Notes: generated by a model from the letters alone, not told the origin. Positions 1 through 5,489 are shown, counted from the first letter of the stretch. The stretch is DNA of 5,655 bases from Gammaproteobacteria bacterium (GCA_029287815.1 JARFQK010000292.1:1-5655), one strand, 5' to 3'. Translations and numbers: made by a program.

Positions 1-1
1 T

Positions 2-652
2 CACTATCATGCCGACCACATCTATGGCCTGCAGGTATTCGAAGCGATGGGCGCGCAAATCATTGCTCCGGAGGGCGCTCAGAAGTACATACAGTCCGAT
101 GCTGCCAGACTTCGTCTCGAAGAGCGCCAGTCAACACTCGATCCGTGGGTTAACGAAGGCACGCGTCTGGTGCTACCTGACGTGACGATTTCTAAATCGG
201 ACCGCTTCACCATGGGTGATGTAACGTTCACGATCAATTACATGGGCAAGGCGCATTCGGATGGCGACATGAGCATGCTGGTCGAACCGGACCTGGTTCT
301 GTTCTCAGGGGATATCATCTTCGAGGGCCGCCTGCCCTTTGTTGGCAATGCGGACACCAACCATTGGCTGGCCACACTGACCCGGCTCGAAACCGGTGGG
401 CTGAATGCGTTGATTCCGGGCCATGGCCCAGCCTCAACCGAACCGCAGCAAACCATTGCGCTGACCCGAGCTTATCTTGCACATTTGCGTGAAGTCATGG
501 GTGCTGCGGTCGATGAGTTCATCCCGTTCGACGAAGCCTATGCCGAAGCCGACTGGTCCGAATTCAAGGACCTGCCCGCATTTGAAGAAGGCAACCGGGT
601 CAATGCCTATCAAGTCTACTTGTCGATGGAGGCTGAGCTGCTCGCGCAGTAA
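2..652 (+). CDS. MBL-fold metallo-hydrolase, C-terminal part (5' end outside window)
   Basis: The reading frame is open from the left edge, and its first visible residues are HYHADH, the HxHxDH metal-binding signature of the metallo-beta-lactamase fold. The other expected ligands follow in order: a His in GKAHSDGD (codon 254-256), the bridging Asp in LFSGDIIF (codon 311-313) and the last His in IPGHGP (codon 422-424). The fragment has 216 residues. The N-terminal beta-strands and any signal peptide, probably about 80-100 residues by family comparison, are missing. The stretch EGRLPFVGNADTNHW between the Asp and the last His resembles the SoxH-like / quinoprotein-associated zinc hydrolase branch more than glyoxalase II, but I cannot fix the substrate. 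The enzyme should bind one or two Zn ions and hydrolyse an ester, thioester or similar bond. No terminator is visible after the stop, and the next gene begins 247 bases later, so it is probably not in the same operon. Fold is certain; exact function is open. Confidence 0.9.
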   Translation, partial: HYHADHIYGLQVFEAMGAQIIAPEGAQKYIQSDAARLRLEERQSTLDPWVNEGTRLVLPDVTISKSDRFTMGDVTFTINYMGKAHSDGDMSMLVEPDLVLFSGDIIFEGRLPFVGNADTNHWLATLTRLETGGLNALIPGHGPASTEPQQTIALTRAYLAHLREVMGAAVDEFIPFDEAYAEADWSEFKDLPAFEEGNRVNAYQVYLSMEAELLAQ

Positions 653-785
653 TATTGGCTGTTGTTACAAACTTGAACACATCGTTATGAGCTTCGCCCG
701 ATCAGAGGGGTTCAGGAGCCGGGAGAGGCCGCAAGCAATTGAGCTCAGAATGCAGCGGATCCCAACTTTTCAATAACTTCCATTG

Positions 786-803
786 ATTGGACATATGTCC
801 AAT
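786..803. promoter_or_regulatory. Perfect 18-bp palindrome, candidate operator
   Basis: The sequence ATTGGACATATGTCCAAT equals its own reverse complement over all 18 bases. A palindrome this long is unlikely by chance in a window of this size. An overlapping alternative pairs CATTG (781-785) with CAATG (800-804). Its centre lies about 105 bases upstream of the ATG of the cytochrome b561 gene, a normal distance for an operator. The operon's second gene encodes a LuxR-type DNA-binding protein, and dimers of that family typically bind inverted repeats of 18-20 bp, so autoregulation is a natural guess. The palindrome is seen; the binding partner is inference. Confidence 0.6.
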
Positions 804-857
804 GAGACCCAGTCCCGGCGATTGCCCGATTCCAGCCGCTCTGATTAAGCCCTACCA

Positions 858-875
858 TTGGTATGGCATTACCAA
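858..875. promoter_or_regulatory. Second inverted repeat TTGGTA-N6-TACCAA, possible operator
   Basis: TTGGTA (858-863) and TACCAA (870-875) are perfect inverted arms around six bases. An overlapping TACCA-T-TGGTA lies at 853-863. The arms share the ATTGG / CCAA ends of the palindrome at 786-803, and the centres of the two repeats are 72 bases apart, about seven helical turns. A six-base arm alone is weak evidence; the shared arm sequence and location just before the start codon at 900 raise it. A protein bound here would probably block transcription or translation initiation rather than activate it (inference). Confidence 0.35.
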
Positions 876-899
876 CTAGACCAACGGGTGGCGACGACA

Positions 900-1511
900 A
901 TGAACAATCAAAACTACACTTTTCCTGGCTACGCAAAAATCCTGCACGCCGGCATGGCGATATTTGGCATTTCGGCTTTTCTCACCGCTGAGCTGGCCGA
1001 GCACGGCGCGGAGTCAACGGGTTATTACCTGCATGCCTATCTCGGGTTCTCACTGGCGAGCTTCATCTTCGCACGTGCTGTTGGCGGCATCTCTGGCTCG
1101 GGCTGTATGCGCTTCTCGGGTTGGTCGCCATTTTCTCGGCGCCAATGGAGACTCGCTCTGGAGGACGTGCGCAGCCTGTCCAGGCTGCGTGTGCCTAATC
1201 GCAACATGCACGAGGGCCTCGCTGGTCTAACCCAGGCGTTTGGCCTGGCGGTGTTTGCGTTGATGGCGGCCACCGGCTCGGGATTGTTCCTGTTAAAGGG
1301 CGGACCCGACACCGACTTGTTCGAGGCCTTCGAGGAGACGCACGAGATCGGAGAAGTCCTGATCCCGCTGTATCTGCTGCTTCACGTTGGCTCTGTGGTC
1401 GTGCACTCACTGGCCGGTAGCCCGATCTGGCACAGGATGTGGAAATTTAGCGCCTCTGGTAATGAAAACCAGTCTAAAATAGTGCCAGTACATCACCATG
1501 ATGAGTCGTGA
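900..1511 (+). CDS. Cytochrome b561 family dihaem membrane protein
   Basis: Predicted 203-residue inner-membrane protein of the bacterial cytochrome b561 / Ni-hydrogenase cytochrome b type. Four hydrophobic segments are visible at about residues 14-32, 42-62, 105-131 and 149-171. Candidate haem ligands are H16 (KILHAG), H45 (YYLHAYLG), H148 (ETHEIG) and H162 (LLLHVG). The 14-residue spacing of the last pair matches that of the ligand pair in E. coli CybB helix 4 (from memory). H104 and H169 are additional candidates. A basic, polar loop at about 70-102 (RRQWR, RSLSRLR) should face the cytoplasm. The family moves electrons between quinol and a partner. The tail ends in HHHDES, a small His cluster. 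The frame also opens at a TTG at 858, but that would add 14 residues overlapping an inverted repeat, so the ATG at 900 is preferred. Its stop overlaps the GTG start of the next gene, so the two products are very likely translated together. Confidence 0.88.
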   Translation: MNNQNYTFPGYAKILHAGMAIFGISAFLTAELAEHGAESTGYYLHAYLGFSLASFIFARAVGGISGSGCMRFSGWSPFSRRQWRLALEDVRSLSRLRVPNRNMHEGLAGLTQAFGLAVFALMAATGSGLFLLKGGPDTDLFEAFEETHEIGEVLIPLYLLLHVGSVVVHSLAGSPIWHRMWKFSASGNENQSKIVPVHHHDES

Positions 1512-1978
1512 ATCTCAAGAACTTCTACCCAACCCTGGTACTGCTCGCAGCCGCGCTGTTCTTTGTCTATGATATCTCTGCGGATCTCGCAGCTGATGAG
1601 GGTAACCTGCTGCATGTCTCGATAGAATCGCTGATCTTTATCGCAATCGGCGTGGTTCTGTTCCATGAATTGAACAACCTGCGAAAACTGAAAGTCGAGC
1701 TTTCCGATGAACGTGTCAAGACAGCCCGCCTGTCCGGTGAACTGCTTGGCGTGATGCGCAATCAGTTTCTGCAATGGGGCTTATCTCCCTCGGAAAGTGA
1801 AGTTGCACTGCTGTTGATCAAAGGCCTCTCGATGAAGGAAATCGCCGGAGCCCGTCAGGTCAAGGAGAAAACGGTTCGGCAGCAGGCGACCAGCATTTAT
1901 TCCAAATCAGGCTATGCCGGGCGTCATGAACTGGTCGCGCACTTCATCGAAGACCTGATGAGCGACGCTTCGACTTGA
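1508..1978 (+). CDS. Membrane-anchored LuxR-type (GerE) transcriptional regulator
   Basis: Predicted 156-residue one-component regulator. Two hydrophobic helices (about residues 7-21 and 38-53) enclose a short acidic loop (DISADLAADEGNLLH) predicted to be periplasmic. A charged linker of about 55-82 looks coiled-coil forming and is a plausible dimer stalk. The C-terminal part, about 90-150, is a GerE/LuxR helix-turn-helix domain: LSPSESEVALLLIKG, then SMKEIA, then EKTVRQQATSIYSKSG. E98, G106, I112-A113 and T122-V123 match conserved family positions. There is no receiver domain and no autoinducer domain. An in-frame TGA at 1502-1504 limits the N-terminus, making the GTG at 1508 the only start that keeps the first helix. 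That GTG overlaps the stop of the cytochrome gene (GTGA), with no good Shine-Dalgarno of its own, so translational coupling is likely. The operon pairing suggests it senses a state of the cytochrome or the membrane (inference). Domain assignment is firm; the signal and targets are unknown. Confidence 0.88.
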   Translation: MNLKNFYPTLVLLAAALFFVYDISADLAADEGNLLHVSIESLIFIAIGVVLFHELNNLRKLKVELSDERVKTARLSGELLGVMRNQFLQWGLSPSESEVALLLIKGLSMKEIAGARQVKEKTVRQQATSIYSKSGYAGRHELVAHFIEDLMSDAST

Positions 1979-2095
1979 CTCGGTCACCTTTATCCAGGCG
2001 CCTCATCACAATGTGGACTGAAAAAAATCTGGAGCACATCCGCTGGCATGGATTAAGCTACACGGTACTGACAATCAGAACGGGTAGATGCAGAA

Positions 2096-2599
2096 ATGAC
2101 AGAAACAACTGCGCAAAACGGCTGGATGACACTCGACAGCGGGTTCGATGTGGAGCTGCTCCACGGCATCCCGATTCGCCTGTCGAATAACGGACTCGAC
2201 ATCCCCGCTGACGACGCCGAGCTGGCCAGGGAAGTCAGCGCACTGACTGGATTGACCGTCGTCATCAAAGGCTGGAAAGAGGCCGAAGACTGCGGTGAGA
2301 TGGAAACCGAGCTCTGCATTGACGCGATGCAGTTCGAAGAGGTGTTGAGCAGGCTGGCGATGGCCTCGGCTGCGCTGTTTGTCGATCGCTACCACACCCC
2401 GATCGAAAAAGACTCCGTTGACTGGGACAGCGCCGAATACGCCAGAGATTTCAACCACGCAGTGAACTGGTGCTGCCTGGACCCGGGTGATATGAACCGG
2501 CAGGACTACTTCGAAACCTACGTCAGCCAGATGCACGCTGAAACACGACGACTGCTCGATAGCGGAGAATCACCGATGGTCGAAGCCGAGGATGATTAG
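2096..2599 (+). CDS. Acidic hypothetical protein, 167 aa
   Basis: I do not recognise this family. The protein is soluble-looking, with no signal peptide or membrane helix, and strongly acidic, ending in VEAEDD. Residues 35-60 (ADDAELAREVSALTGLTVVIKGW) and 76-97 suggest alternating helix and strand. It has four cysteines: C66, C74 and an adjacent pair C126-C127 in HAVNWCCLDPGD. They do not form a standard metal-binding pattern. The third-position base preference and amino-acid make-up are natural on this strand, whereas the overlapping minus-strand frame at 2075-2536 gives an odd composition. The start ATG has only a loose upstream GGGTAG (2082-2087). A 117-base gap separates it from the LuxR-type gene on the same strand, so it could be co-transcribed or have its own weak promoter. 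The next gene is convergent. Real gene: likely. Function: unknown. Confidence 0.65.
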   Translation: MTETTAQNGWMTLDSGFDVELLHGIPIRLSNNGLDIPADDAELAREVSALTGLTVVIKGWKEAEDCGEMETELCIDAMQFEEVLSRLAMASAALFVDRYHTPIEKDSVDWDSAEYARDFNHAVNWCCLDPGDMNRQDYFETYVSQMHAETRRLLDSGESPMVEAEDD

Positions 2600-2898
2600 G
2601 ACAATCTTAAACGATTTCGTTAAACGCGAAGGCCGCAGAGGCGCAGAGGACGCAAAGGAAATTCTTGTTTTTCGTTGGTTGCCTTCCTGTGGATGTGTAC
2701 ATGCCGTCTAAGGTTATCCCTGTTAGAGAGCCTGGCAACCACATTCTAGCCACGGTTTACACGATCGCTTCCGATTTTTAGAGCGCCTACAATATAATCT
2801 CTTCGTGTTCTCTGCGCCTCTGCGGCCTCTGCGTTAGAGCCAATATCGCTGAGCGGGGCATACCCAACGTTTCGCGACAACATGCGGGCTAGACGATG
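2600..2898. other. Convergent intergenic region, no gene
   Basis: About 300 bases between the 3' ends of two convergent genes. I find no coding frame with convincing composition. It is dominated by the inverted-repeat element at 2622-2836. In its interior a smaller 8-bp pair, TGGTTGCC (2676-2683) and GGCAACCA (2734-2741), could form an inner stem. Three short direct repeats of the form TTAGAGnGCC are also present (2723-2732, 2778-2787, and a shortened copy at 2834-2841). No U-rich rho-independent terminator is evident for either gene. Confidence 0.6.
2622..2836. repeat. Inverted-repeat element with 36-bp imperfect arms
   Basis: The left arm 2622-2657 and the right arm 2801-2836 are reverse complements at 30 of 36 positions by hand alignment, with a perfect 19-bp core (left 2630-2648, right 2810-2828). 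The core is AGGCCGCAGAGGCGCAGAG, built from a CGCAGAGG-like unit. The 143-base interior shows no coding potential. Arms made of repeated CGCAGAG units occur as dispersed intergenic repeats in many environmental bacterial genomes (general knowledge, not checked here). Candidate explanations are a non-autonomous mobile element of MITE or REP type, or a bidirectional terminator or RNA-processing structure between the convergent genes. I see no clear target-site duplication outside the arms. Confidence 0.75.
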
Positions 2899-3798
2899 TC
2901 AGCTTTCTATAGTGTATTCCGCTTCCAGGCGGTAGCTCTCGCCGGGCGCGATCGTCACGGTTTCCAGGCCCGCGTTGGCAGTTTCCACGCAGAGCAGTTT
3001 CCTGTAATCATCGCCGTTGAGGTCACCCATGGATGCCGCGATGTCCGCCCACGGGTTCCAGACCACAGCGGTGCTGCAGCCGCGCGACGCGATACGTATC
3101 TTGCGATCGAGTGCTTTATCATCGATGACCAGTTCGCCCGTCACACCGGTGTAAATACGGTCAACCTCTGCATCTATGACCGCGGGGCCCGCCTGTGTTC
3201 TCTGCGCTAAACCTTCGACCTTGTCCAGATAATCGTTGCCATCGAGACCGAGCACCTCGACCTTGCTGATATCGCCGACATAGAAGTAGGTGTGAAGTGC
3301 CTGACTGATATTGACGCTCTGATCGCTCGTGTTTTCAGTTACCAAAGCCAGCTTGAGGGTCTCACCGACGATGATCTCGAGACTGAGCTTGAATGAATTT
3401 GGCCAGATGGCACGCGTTTCATCGGTATCGGACAGACTCATCACGACGCGTGTGGAACCGTCCGCCAGGGATTCAGTCGCGCTTACCTCCCACTGTCGAT
3501 TGCGCACAAAACCGTGAGCGGGCCTGCCACGATCTTCGGGGTCAGCGCCGAACCAGGGCCAGCACACCGGCACACCACCTTTGATCGCCTTGCCGTCTTG
3601 ATAGTAAGCTTTTTCACTCACGAACAGCAGATCATTCGATTGACTCTTCGGTCGGTAGGACAGGACCTGGCCAGCGTAGGTAGATATCGTGGCGTGGGCC
3701 TTGGCATTGTTGATCTCGATATAGGTGAAGCCGTGTTCAATCTCTACGAATTGCAGTTCATTTTCGAGTTCGTAGTCACATAGTTCATCGAAATTCAT
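2899..3798 (-). CDS. yeaD: D-hexose-6-phosphate mutarotase (glucose-6-phosphate 1-epimerase)
   Basis: A 299-residue aldose-1-epimerase-superfamily enzyme of the YeaD / YMR099C branch, expected to interconvert the alpha and beta anomers of glucose-6-phosphate and related hexose phosphates in the cytoplasm (EC 5.1.3.15). Hallmarks in order: KGGVPVCWPWFG (73-84), RPAHGFVRNRQW (92-103), ISQALHTYFYVGDI (164-177), GLDGNDYLDK (184-193), DRIY (213-216), VVWNPW (245-250) and LCVETAN (269-275). By analogy with the family, H169 is the probable acid and E272 the probable base. The length is typical and no signal peptide is present. It lies head-to-head with the pilH-like gene and tail-to-tail with the hypothetical gene at 2096, so it is monocistronic in this window. 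A TATAAT box at 3852-3857 on the minus strand fits its promoter. The function of the family is well established; the gene symbol follows the E. coli orthologue. Confidence 0.93.
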   Translation of the reverse strand: MNFDELCDYELENELQFVEIEHGFTYIEINNAKAHATISTYAGQVLSYRPKSQSNDLLFVSEKAYYQDGKAIKGGVPVCWPWFGADPEDRGRPAHGFVRNRQWEVSATESLADGSTRVVMSLSDTDETRAIWPNSFKLSLEIIVGETLKLALVTENTSDQSVNISQALHTYFYVGDISKVEVLGLDGNDYLDKVEGLAQRTQAGPAVIDAEVDRIYTGVTGELVIDDKALDRKIRIASRGCSTAVVWNPWADIAASMGDLNGDDYRKLLCVETANAGLETVTIAPGESYRLEAEYTIES

Positions 3799-4016
3799 GA
3801 TCGTCTCGTTCCCGGAAAAAATATGGCTAACTTACACTATTTTGCAACCGCATTATAAAGAAATCCCGAGTCATCAGATTCAATTAATCCGAATTGGTCG
3901 ATTATTGACCAGTTTCGATCGGCACCGCCAGAAAGTGACCGAAAAAACAAGCGTTTCCGACGCTATTCGGCCGTATTTGGACTATAAAACAGGTAAGTTC
4001 ATTAGGTTGCCCAACG
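3799..4016. promoter_or_regulatory. Divergent intergenic region between mutarotase and pilH-like gene
   Basis: An AT-rich 218-base gap that must hold promoters for both directions. Toward the mutarotase there is the TATAAT at 3852-3857. Toward the receiver gene there is a TATAAA at 3983-3988, 28 bases before the ATG, but with no -35 at a normal distance. An AGG at 4004-4006 is the likely ribosome binding site of the receiver gene. TGGTC (3895-3899) and GACCA (3907-3911) form a short inverted pair that is too weak to call as an operator. I see no RNA gene here. Confidence 0.45.
3852..3857 (-). promoter_or_regulatory. Predicted -10 box of the mutarotase gene
   Basis: On the minus strand this reads TATAAT, a perfect sigma70 -10 hexamer, 53 bases upstream of the ATG at 3798. 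This would give a leader of roughly 45 bases. A TTGAAT lies further upstream with a 20-base spacer, longer than ideal, and no better -35 is visible. The promoter is therefore plausible but not complete. The Shine-Dalgarno is modest (a GAGA about 8 bases before the start). Confidence 0.5.
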
Positions 4017-4382
4017 ATGACACGCATACTGATTGTTGACGACTCGCCAACGCAATTGAACGGATTGACAAAGATCCTGGCCAAGCACGGCTATGAAACC
4101 ATCGAGGCTGAGGATGGTGCATTGGCTGTTGCAAAGGCATCGAGCGAAAAGCCCGATATCATCCTGATGGATGTTGTGATGCCTAATCTGAATGGTTTCC
4201 AGGCCACGCGTCAGATCACTCGAAATCCCGAAACCAGCCATATTCCCGTGATCATGCTAACCAGCAAGGATCAGGAAACCGACCGGGTATGGGCAGAACG
4301 TCAGGGCGCAAGTGACTATGTGACCAAGCCGCCCAGCGAATCCGATCTACTCGCCAAAATACAAAGCCTGCTGCCCGATTAA
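4017..4382 (+). CDS. pilH: PilH-like single-domain response regulator
   Basis: A 121-residue CheY-like receiver with no output domain. Acidic-pocket residues D8-D9, phosphoacceptor D52 (ILMDVVMP), T82 and K104 (YVTKPP) are all present, so it should be phosphorylatable. The whole chain follows the Pseudomonas PilH pattern closely: RILIVDDSPT at the start, LNGFQATRQ after the phosphorylation site, and KDQETDRVWAERQGASDYVTKP near the end. PilH is one of two receivers of the Pil-Chp chemosensory system controlling type IV pilus retraction and twitching, fed by the kinase ChpA. In Pseudomonas the gene sits in a pilGHIJK-chpA cluster. Here none of those genes adjoin it: the mutarotase is divergent and an unrelated membrane protein follows. 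It is thus an orphan copy, and a pathway other than twitching is possible. The family call is strong; the pathway is inferred from similarity. Confidence 0.85.
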   Translation: MTRILIVDDSPTQLNGLTKILAKHGYETIEAEDGALAVAKASSEKPDIILMDVVMPNLNGFQATRQITRNPETSHIPVIMLTSKDQETDRVWAERQGASDYVTKPPSESDLLAKIQSLLPD

Positions 4383-4390
4383 GACGGGCA
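4372..4390 (+). terminator. Short hairpin at the 3' end of the pilH-like gene (weak)
   Basis: TGCCCG (4372-4377) and CGGGCA (4385-4390) form a perfect 6-bp GC-rich stem with a seven-base loop that contains the stop codon. No run of T follows, so it is not a classic rho-independent terminator. It could slow polymerase or protect the 3' end. Low confidence. Confidence 0.25.
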
Positions 4391-4470
4391 TTCCGCAAGT
4401 CGGATTGAGCGATGACACAAGCATACGGCTTGGGTCGATCAGCGCTCGCCGACCATCCCCAGAACCAAAG

Positions 4471-4499
4471 TTGAACTGCACTTAAGCACCGCTGATAAT
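4471..4499 (+). promoter_or_regulatory. Predicted sigma70 promoter for the six-helix membrane protein
   Basis: TTGAAC (4471-4476) and GATAAT (4494-4499) are separated by exactly 17 bases. They match the -35 and -10 consensus at four and five of six positions. Transcription would start near 4506, about 27 bases before the GTG at 4533. Flanking this promoter, CATCCCC (4454-4460) and GGGGATG (4501-4507) are perfect 7-bp inverted arms. Confidence 0.55.
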
Positions 4500-4532
4500 T
4501 GGGGATGTTTCGAGAAAAATCCAGTCCGGTCG

Positions 4533-5258
4533 GTGCGCTCTTCATCATCCCAATATAAAACCGGCGGTCAGCGCGAATTGACTCTCGGAATCTGGTTCTA
4601 CCTGGCATCCTTGACGGTATTTTCAGTCGGGTTGATACTATCGGCGCGGTATTTCCCTGGAGGATTCGACTGGACTTACACCGTTGCATCTGCGCTGGCC
4701 TCGCAAAAACATAATCCACAGGGCAGTATTTGGTTTGCCGCAGCGCTGAGCCTGGCGATGATCCTGCTGTGGCCCTATGTGTCCGCGTTGAGCAGGAATG
4801 TCGAGCGCACACATGCTTTTGCGACGGCTGCTGCAATTGTATCACTGCGCATCGGTCTGATCTGCGGAGCACTGACGGGTCTGGAACGGTTGCTGATCCG
4901 GGATTTATCGGCATCGGTCGACAAAGCCCATGAGGCTCTCGGCATCCTGACATTCTTTGGTCTGTACACCGGCATCCTGCTCTTGTTTGTGCTGGCGATG
5001 CTCCACCGTAAAGGCTTTGTGTTACCGATACTGCTGATCACAAGCCCATTGCTGGCCGTGGGTATTACGCAATTCTGGCTTTATCTAGAGCAACGCGACC
5101 TGGGCTGGGTCAATACCAGCTGGAGGGCCATGGGCGTGCCGTTCTGGTTCAGCTTCTCCTTCTGGCAGTGGCTGGCTATTGGGTTCCTGTGGGCGGGACT
5201 GGGGCTGCTGGCGATTACCACCGCGAACCACAGGCGCTGGTCACCCGAGGAGCATTAA
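4533..5258 (+). CDS. Six-helix integral membrane protein of unknown function
   Basis: Up to 241 residues with six clear hydrophobic helices, at about 17-38, 65-86, 98-117, 135-157, 162-185 and 205-230. The loop after helix 1 contains FPGGFDWTYTVASALASQKHNP, with its DW..T..SALAS pattern. This resembles DUF998-like membrane proteins as I remember them, but I would not assign the family without a search. The last helices are rich in Trp and Phe (PFWFSFSFWQWLA). No catalytic motif stands out, though several His and acidic residues sit at helix ends (H94, H133-E134, H158). The start is uncertain. GTG at 4533 fits the predicted transcription start near 4506 but has no clear Shine-Dalgarno; TTG at 4578, just before helix 1, has a GGCGG at 4563-4567 and would remove 15 polar residues. 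The gene is probably monocistronic, with a terminator about 150 bases after its stop. Confidence 0.75.
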   Translation: MRSSSSQYKTGGQRELTLGIWFYLASLTVFSVGLILSARYFPGGFDWTYTVASALASQKHNPQGSIWFAAALSLAMILLWPYVSALSRNVERTHAFATAAAIVSLRIGLICGALTGLERLLIRDLSASVDKAHEALGILTFFGLYTGILLLFVLAMLHRKGFVLPILLITSPLLAVGITQFWLYLEQRDLGWVNTSWRAMGVPFWFSFSFWQWLAIGFLWAGLGLLAITTANHRRWSPEEH

Positions 5259-5409
5259 CCCGCACTTTTCACCGGCACAACCTGCTCGAGCGGTTCCAGC
5301 GGCGAACCGAACTCGAATGAATGCAGCCTTTGTTCGCCATCGCAACATGCGGGCAAGGACGGATTGAAGCCGGATCGGCTCGATAGCAAGGCAGCGGTAC
5401 CGCAACTTT

Positions 5410-5431
5410 GAGGGGGCAAAGCCCCCTCTTT
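5410..5431 (+). terminator. Rho-independent terminator
   Basis: GAGGGGGC (5410-5417) and GCCCCCTC (5421-5428) form a perfect 8-bp GC-rich stem with an AAA loop, followed by TTT and then A on the plus strand. The T tract is short but the stem is strong. On the minus strand the stem is followed by A residues, so it works in the plus direction only. It would end transcripts from the membrane-protein gene at 4533 and insulate the gene at 5549. Confidence 0.75.
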
Positions 5432-5445
5432 ACTGTGTACGACTG

Positions 5446-5460
5446 TGTGACAAGGTCACA
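5446..5460. promoter_or_regulatory. Inverted repeat TGTGAC-AAG-GTCACA, candidate activator site 1
   Basis: Perfect 6-bp arms around three bases. The half-sites TGTGA and TCACA are those of CRP/Vfr sites, but the central spacing is five bases rather than the usual six, so a standard CRP site is doubtful. The centre (5453) is about 70 bases before the predicted transcription start near 5523. Confidence 0.45.
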
Positions 5461-5474
5461 GAGTGTGCTGGCAG

Positions 5475-5489
5475 TGTGACTTAGTTACT
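5475..5489. promoter_or_regulatory. Imperfect inverted repeat TGTGAC-TTA-GTTACT, candidate activator site 2
   Basis: It has the same layout as the repeat at 5446-5460, with 10 of 15 bases identical and two changes in the right arm. The two centres are 29 bases apart, close to three helical turns. This copy is centred about 41 bases before the predicted start, where a class II activator would overlap the -35 region, and no recognisable -35 hexamer is present there. Confidence 0.4.

Larger units (their letters stand above)
653..899. promoter_or_regulatory. Intergenic control region before the cytochrome b561 operon
   Basis: This 247-base gap contains no convincing gene on either strand. Its recognisable content lies in the second half: a perfect palindrome (786-803) and a second inverted repeat with related arms (858-875), both described separately. 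A possible weak promoter is TTGCCC at 822-827 with an AT-richer GATTAA at 843-848, but the spacing (15) is short and the match is poor, so I do not call it as a promoter. A GGGTGG at 886-891 sits eight bases before the ATG at 900 and is the likely, rather weak, ribosome binding site. Confidence 0.5.

Noticed and set aside
477..776. Plus-strand frame overlapping the end of the MBL-fold gene
   Set aside because: It is out of frame with the clear hydrolase and its translation is Ser/Arg-rich without any motif.
858..899. TTG start extending the cytochrome b561 by 14 residues
   Set aside because: The TTG lies within an inverted repeat, has no ribosome binding site, and the extension adds nothing typical of the family. 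The ATG at 900 places the first haem histidine at the usual distance from the N-terminus.
2075..2536. Minus-strand open frame of 153 codons opposite the acidic hypothetical protein
   Set aside because: Composition is odd (many Val, His and Phe without a pattern), and the plus-strand frame has a more natural amino-acid make-up and codon preference. This is the least certain of the strand decisions.
2622..2836. CRISPR array or IS element
   Set aside because: There are only two arms in inverted, not regularly spaced direct, orientation, and no transposase frame between them.
3893..3911. TGGTC-N7-GACCA inverted pair in the divergent promoter region
   Set aside because: Five-base arms at free spacing are common by chance. 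The arms resemble the ATTGG/CCAA repeats near 786-875, but the spacing differs.
4252..4953. Long minus-strand open frame of 233 codons
   Set aside because: It overlaps the pilH-like gene and the six-helix membrane protein in antisense. Its translation is rich in Arg, Ser and Pro with no domain pattern, while the plus-strand frames are clear proteins.
2878..5354. Shared 12-mer CAACATGCGGGC at 2878-2889 and 5343-5354
   Set aside because: A 12-base match is expected about once by chance in a window of this length, and the flanks do not align.
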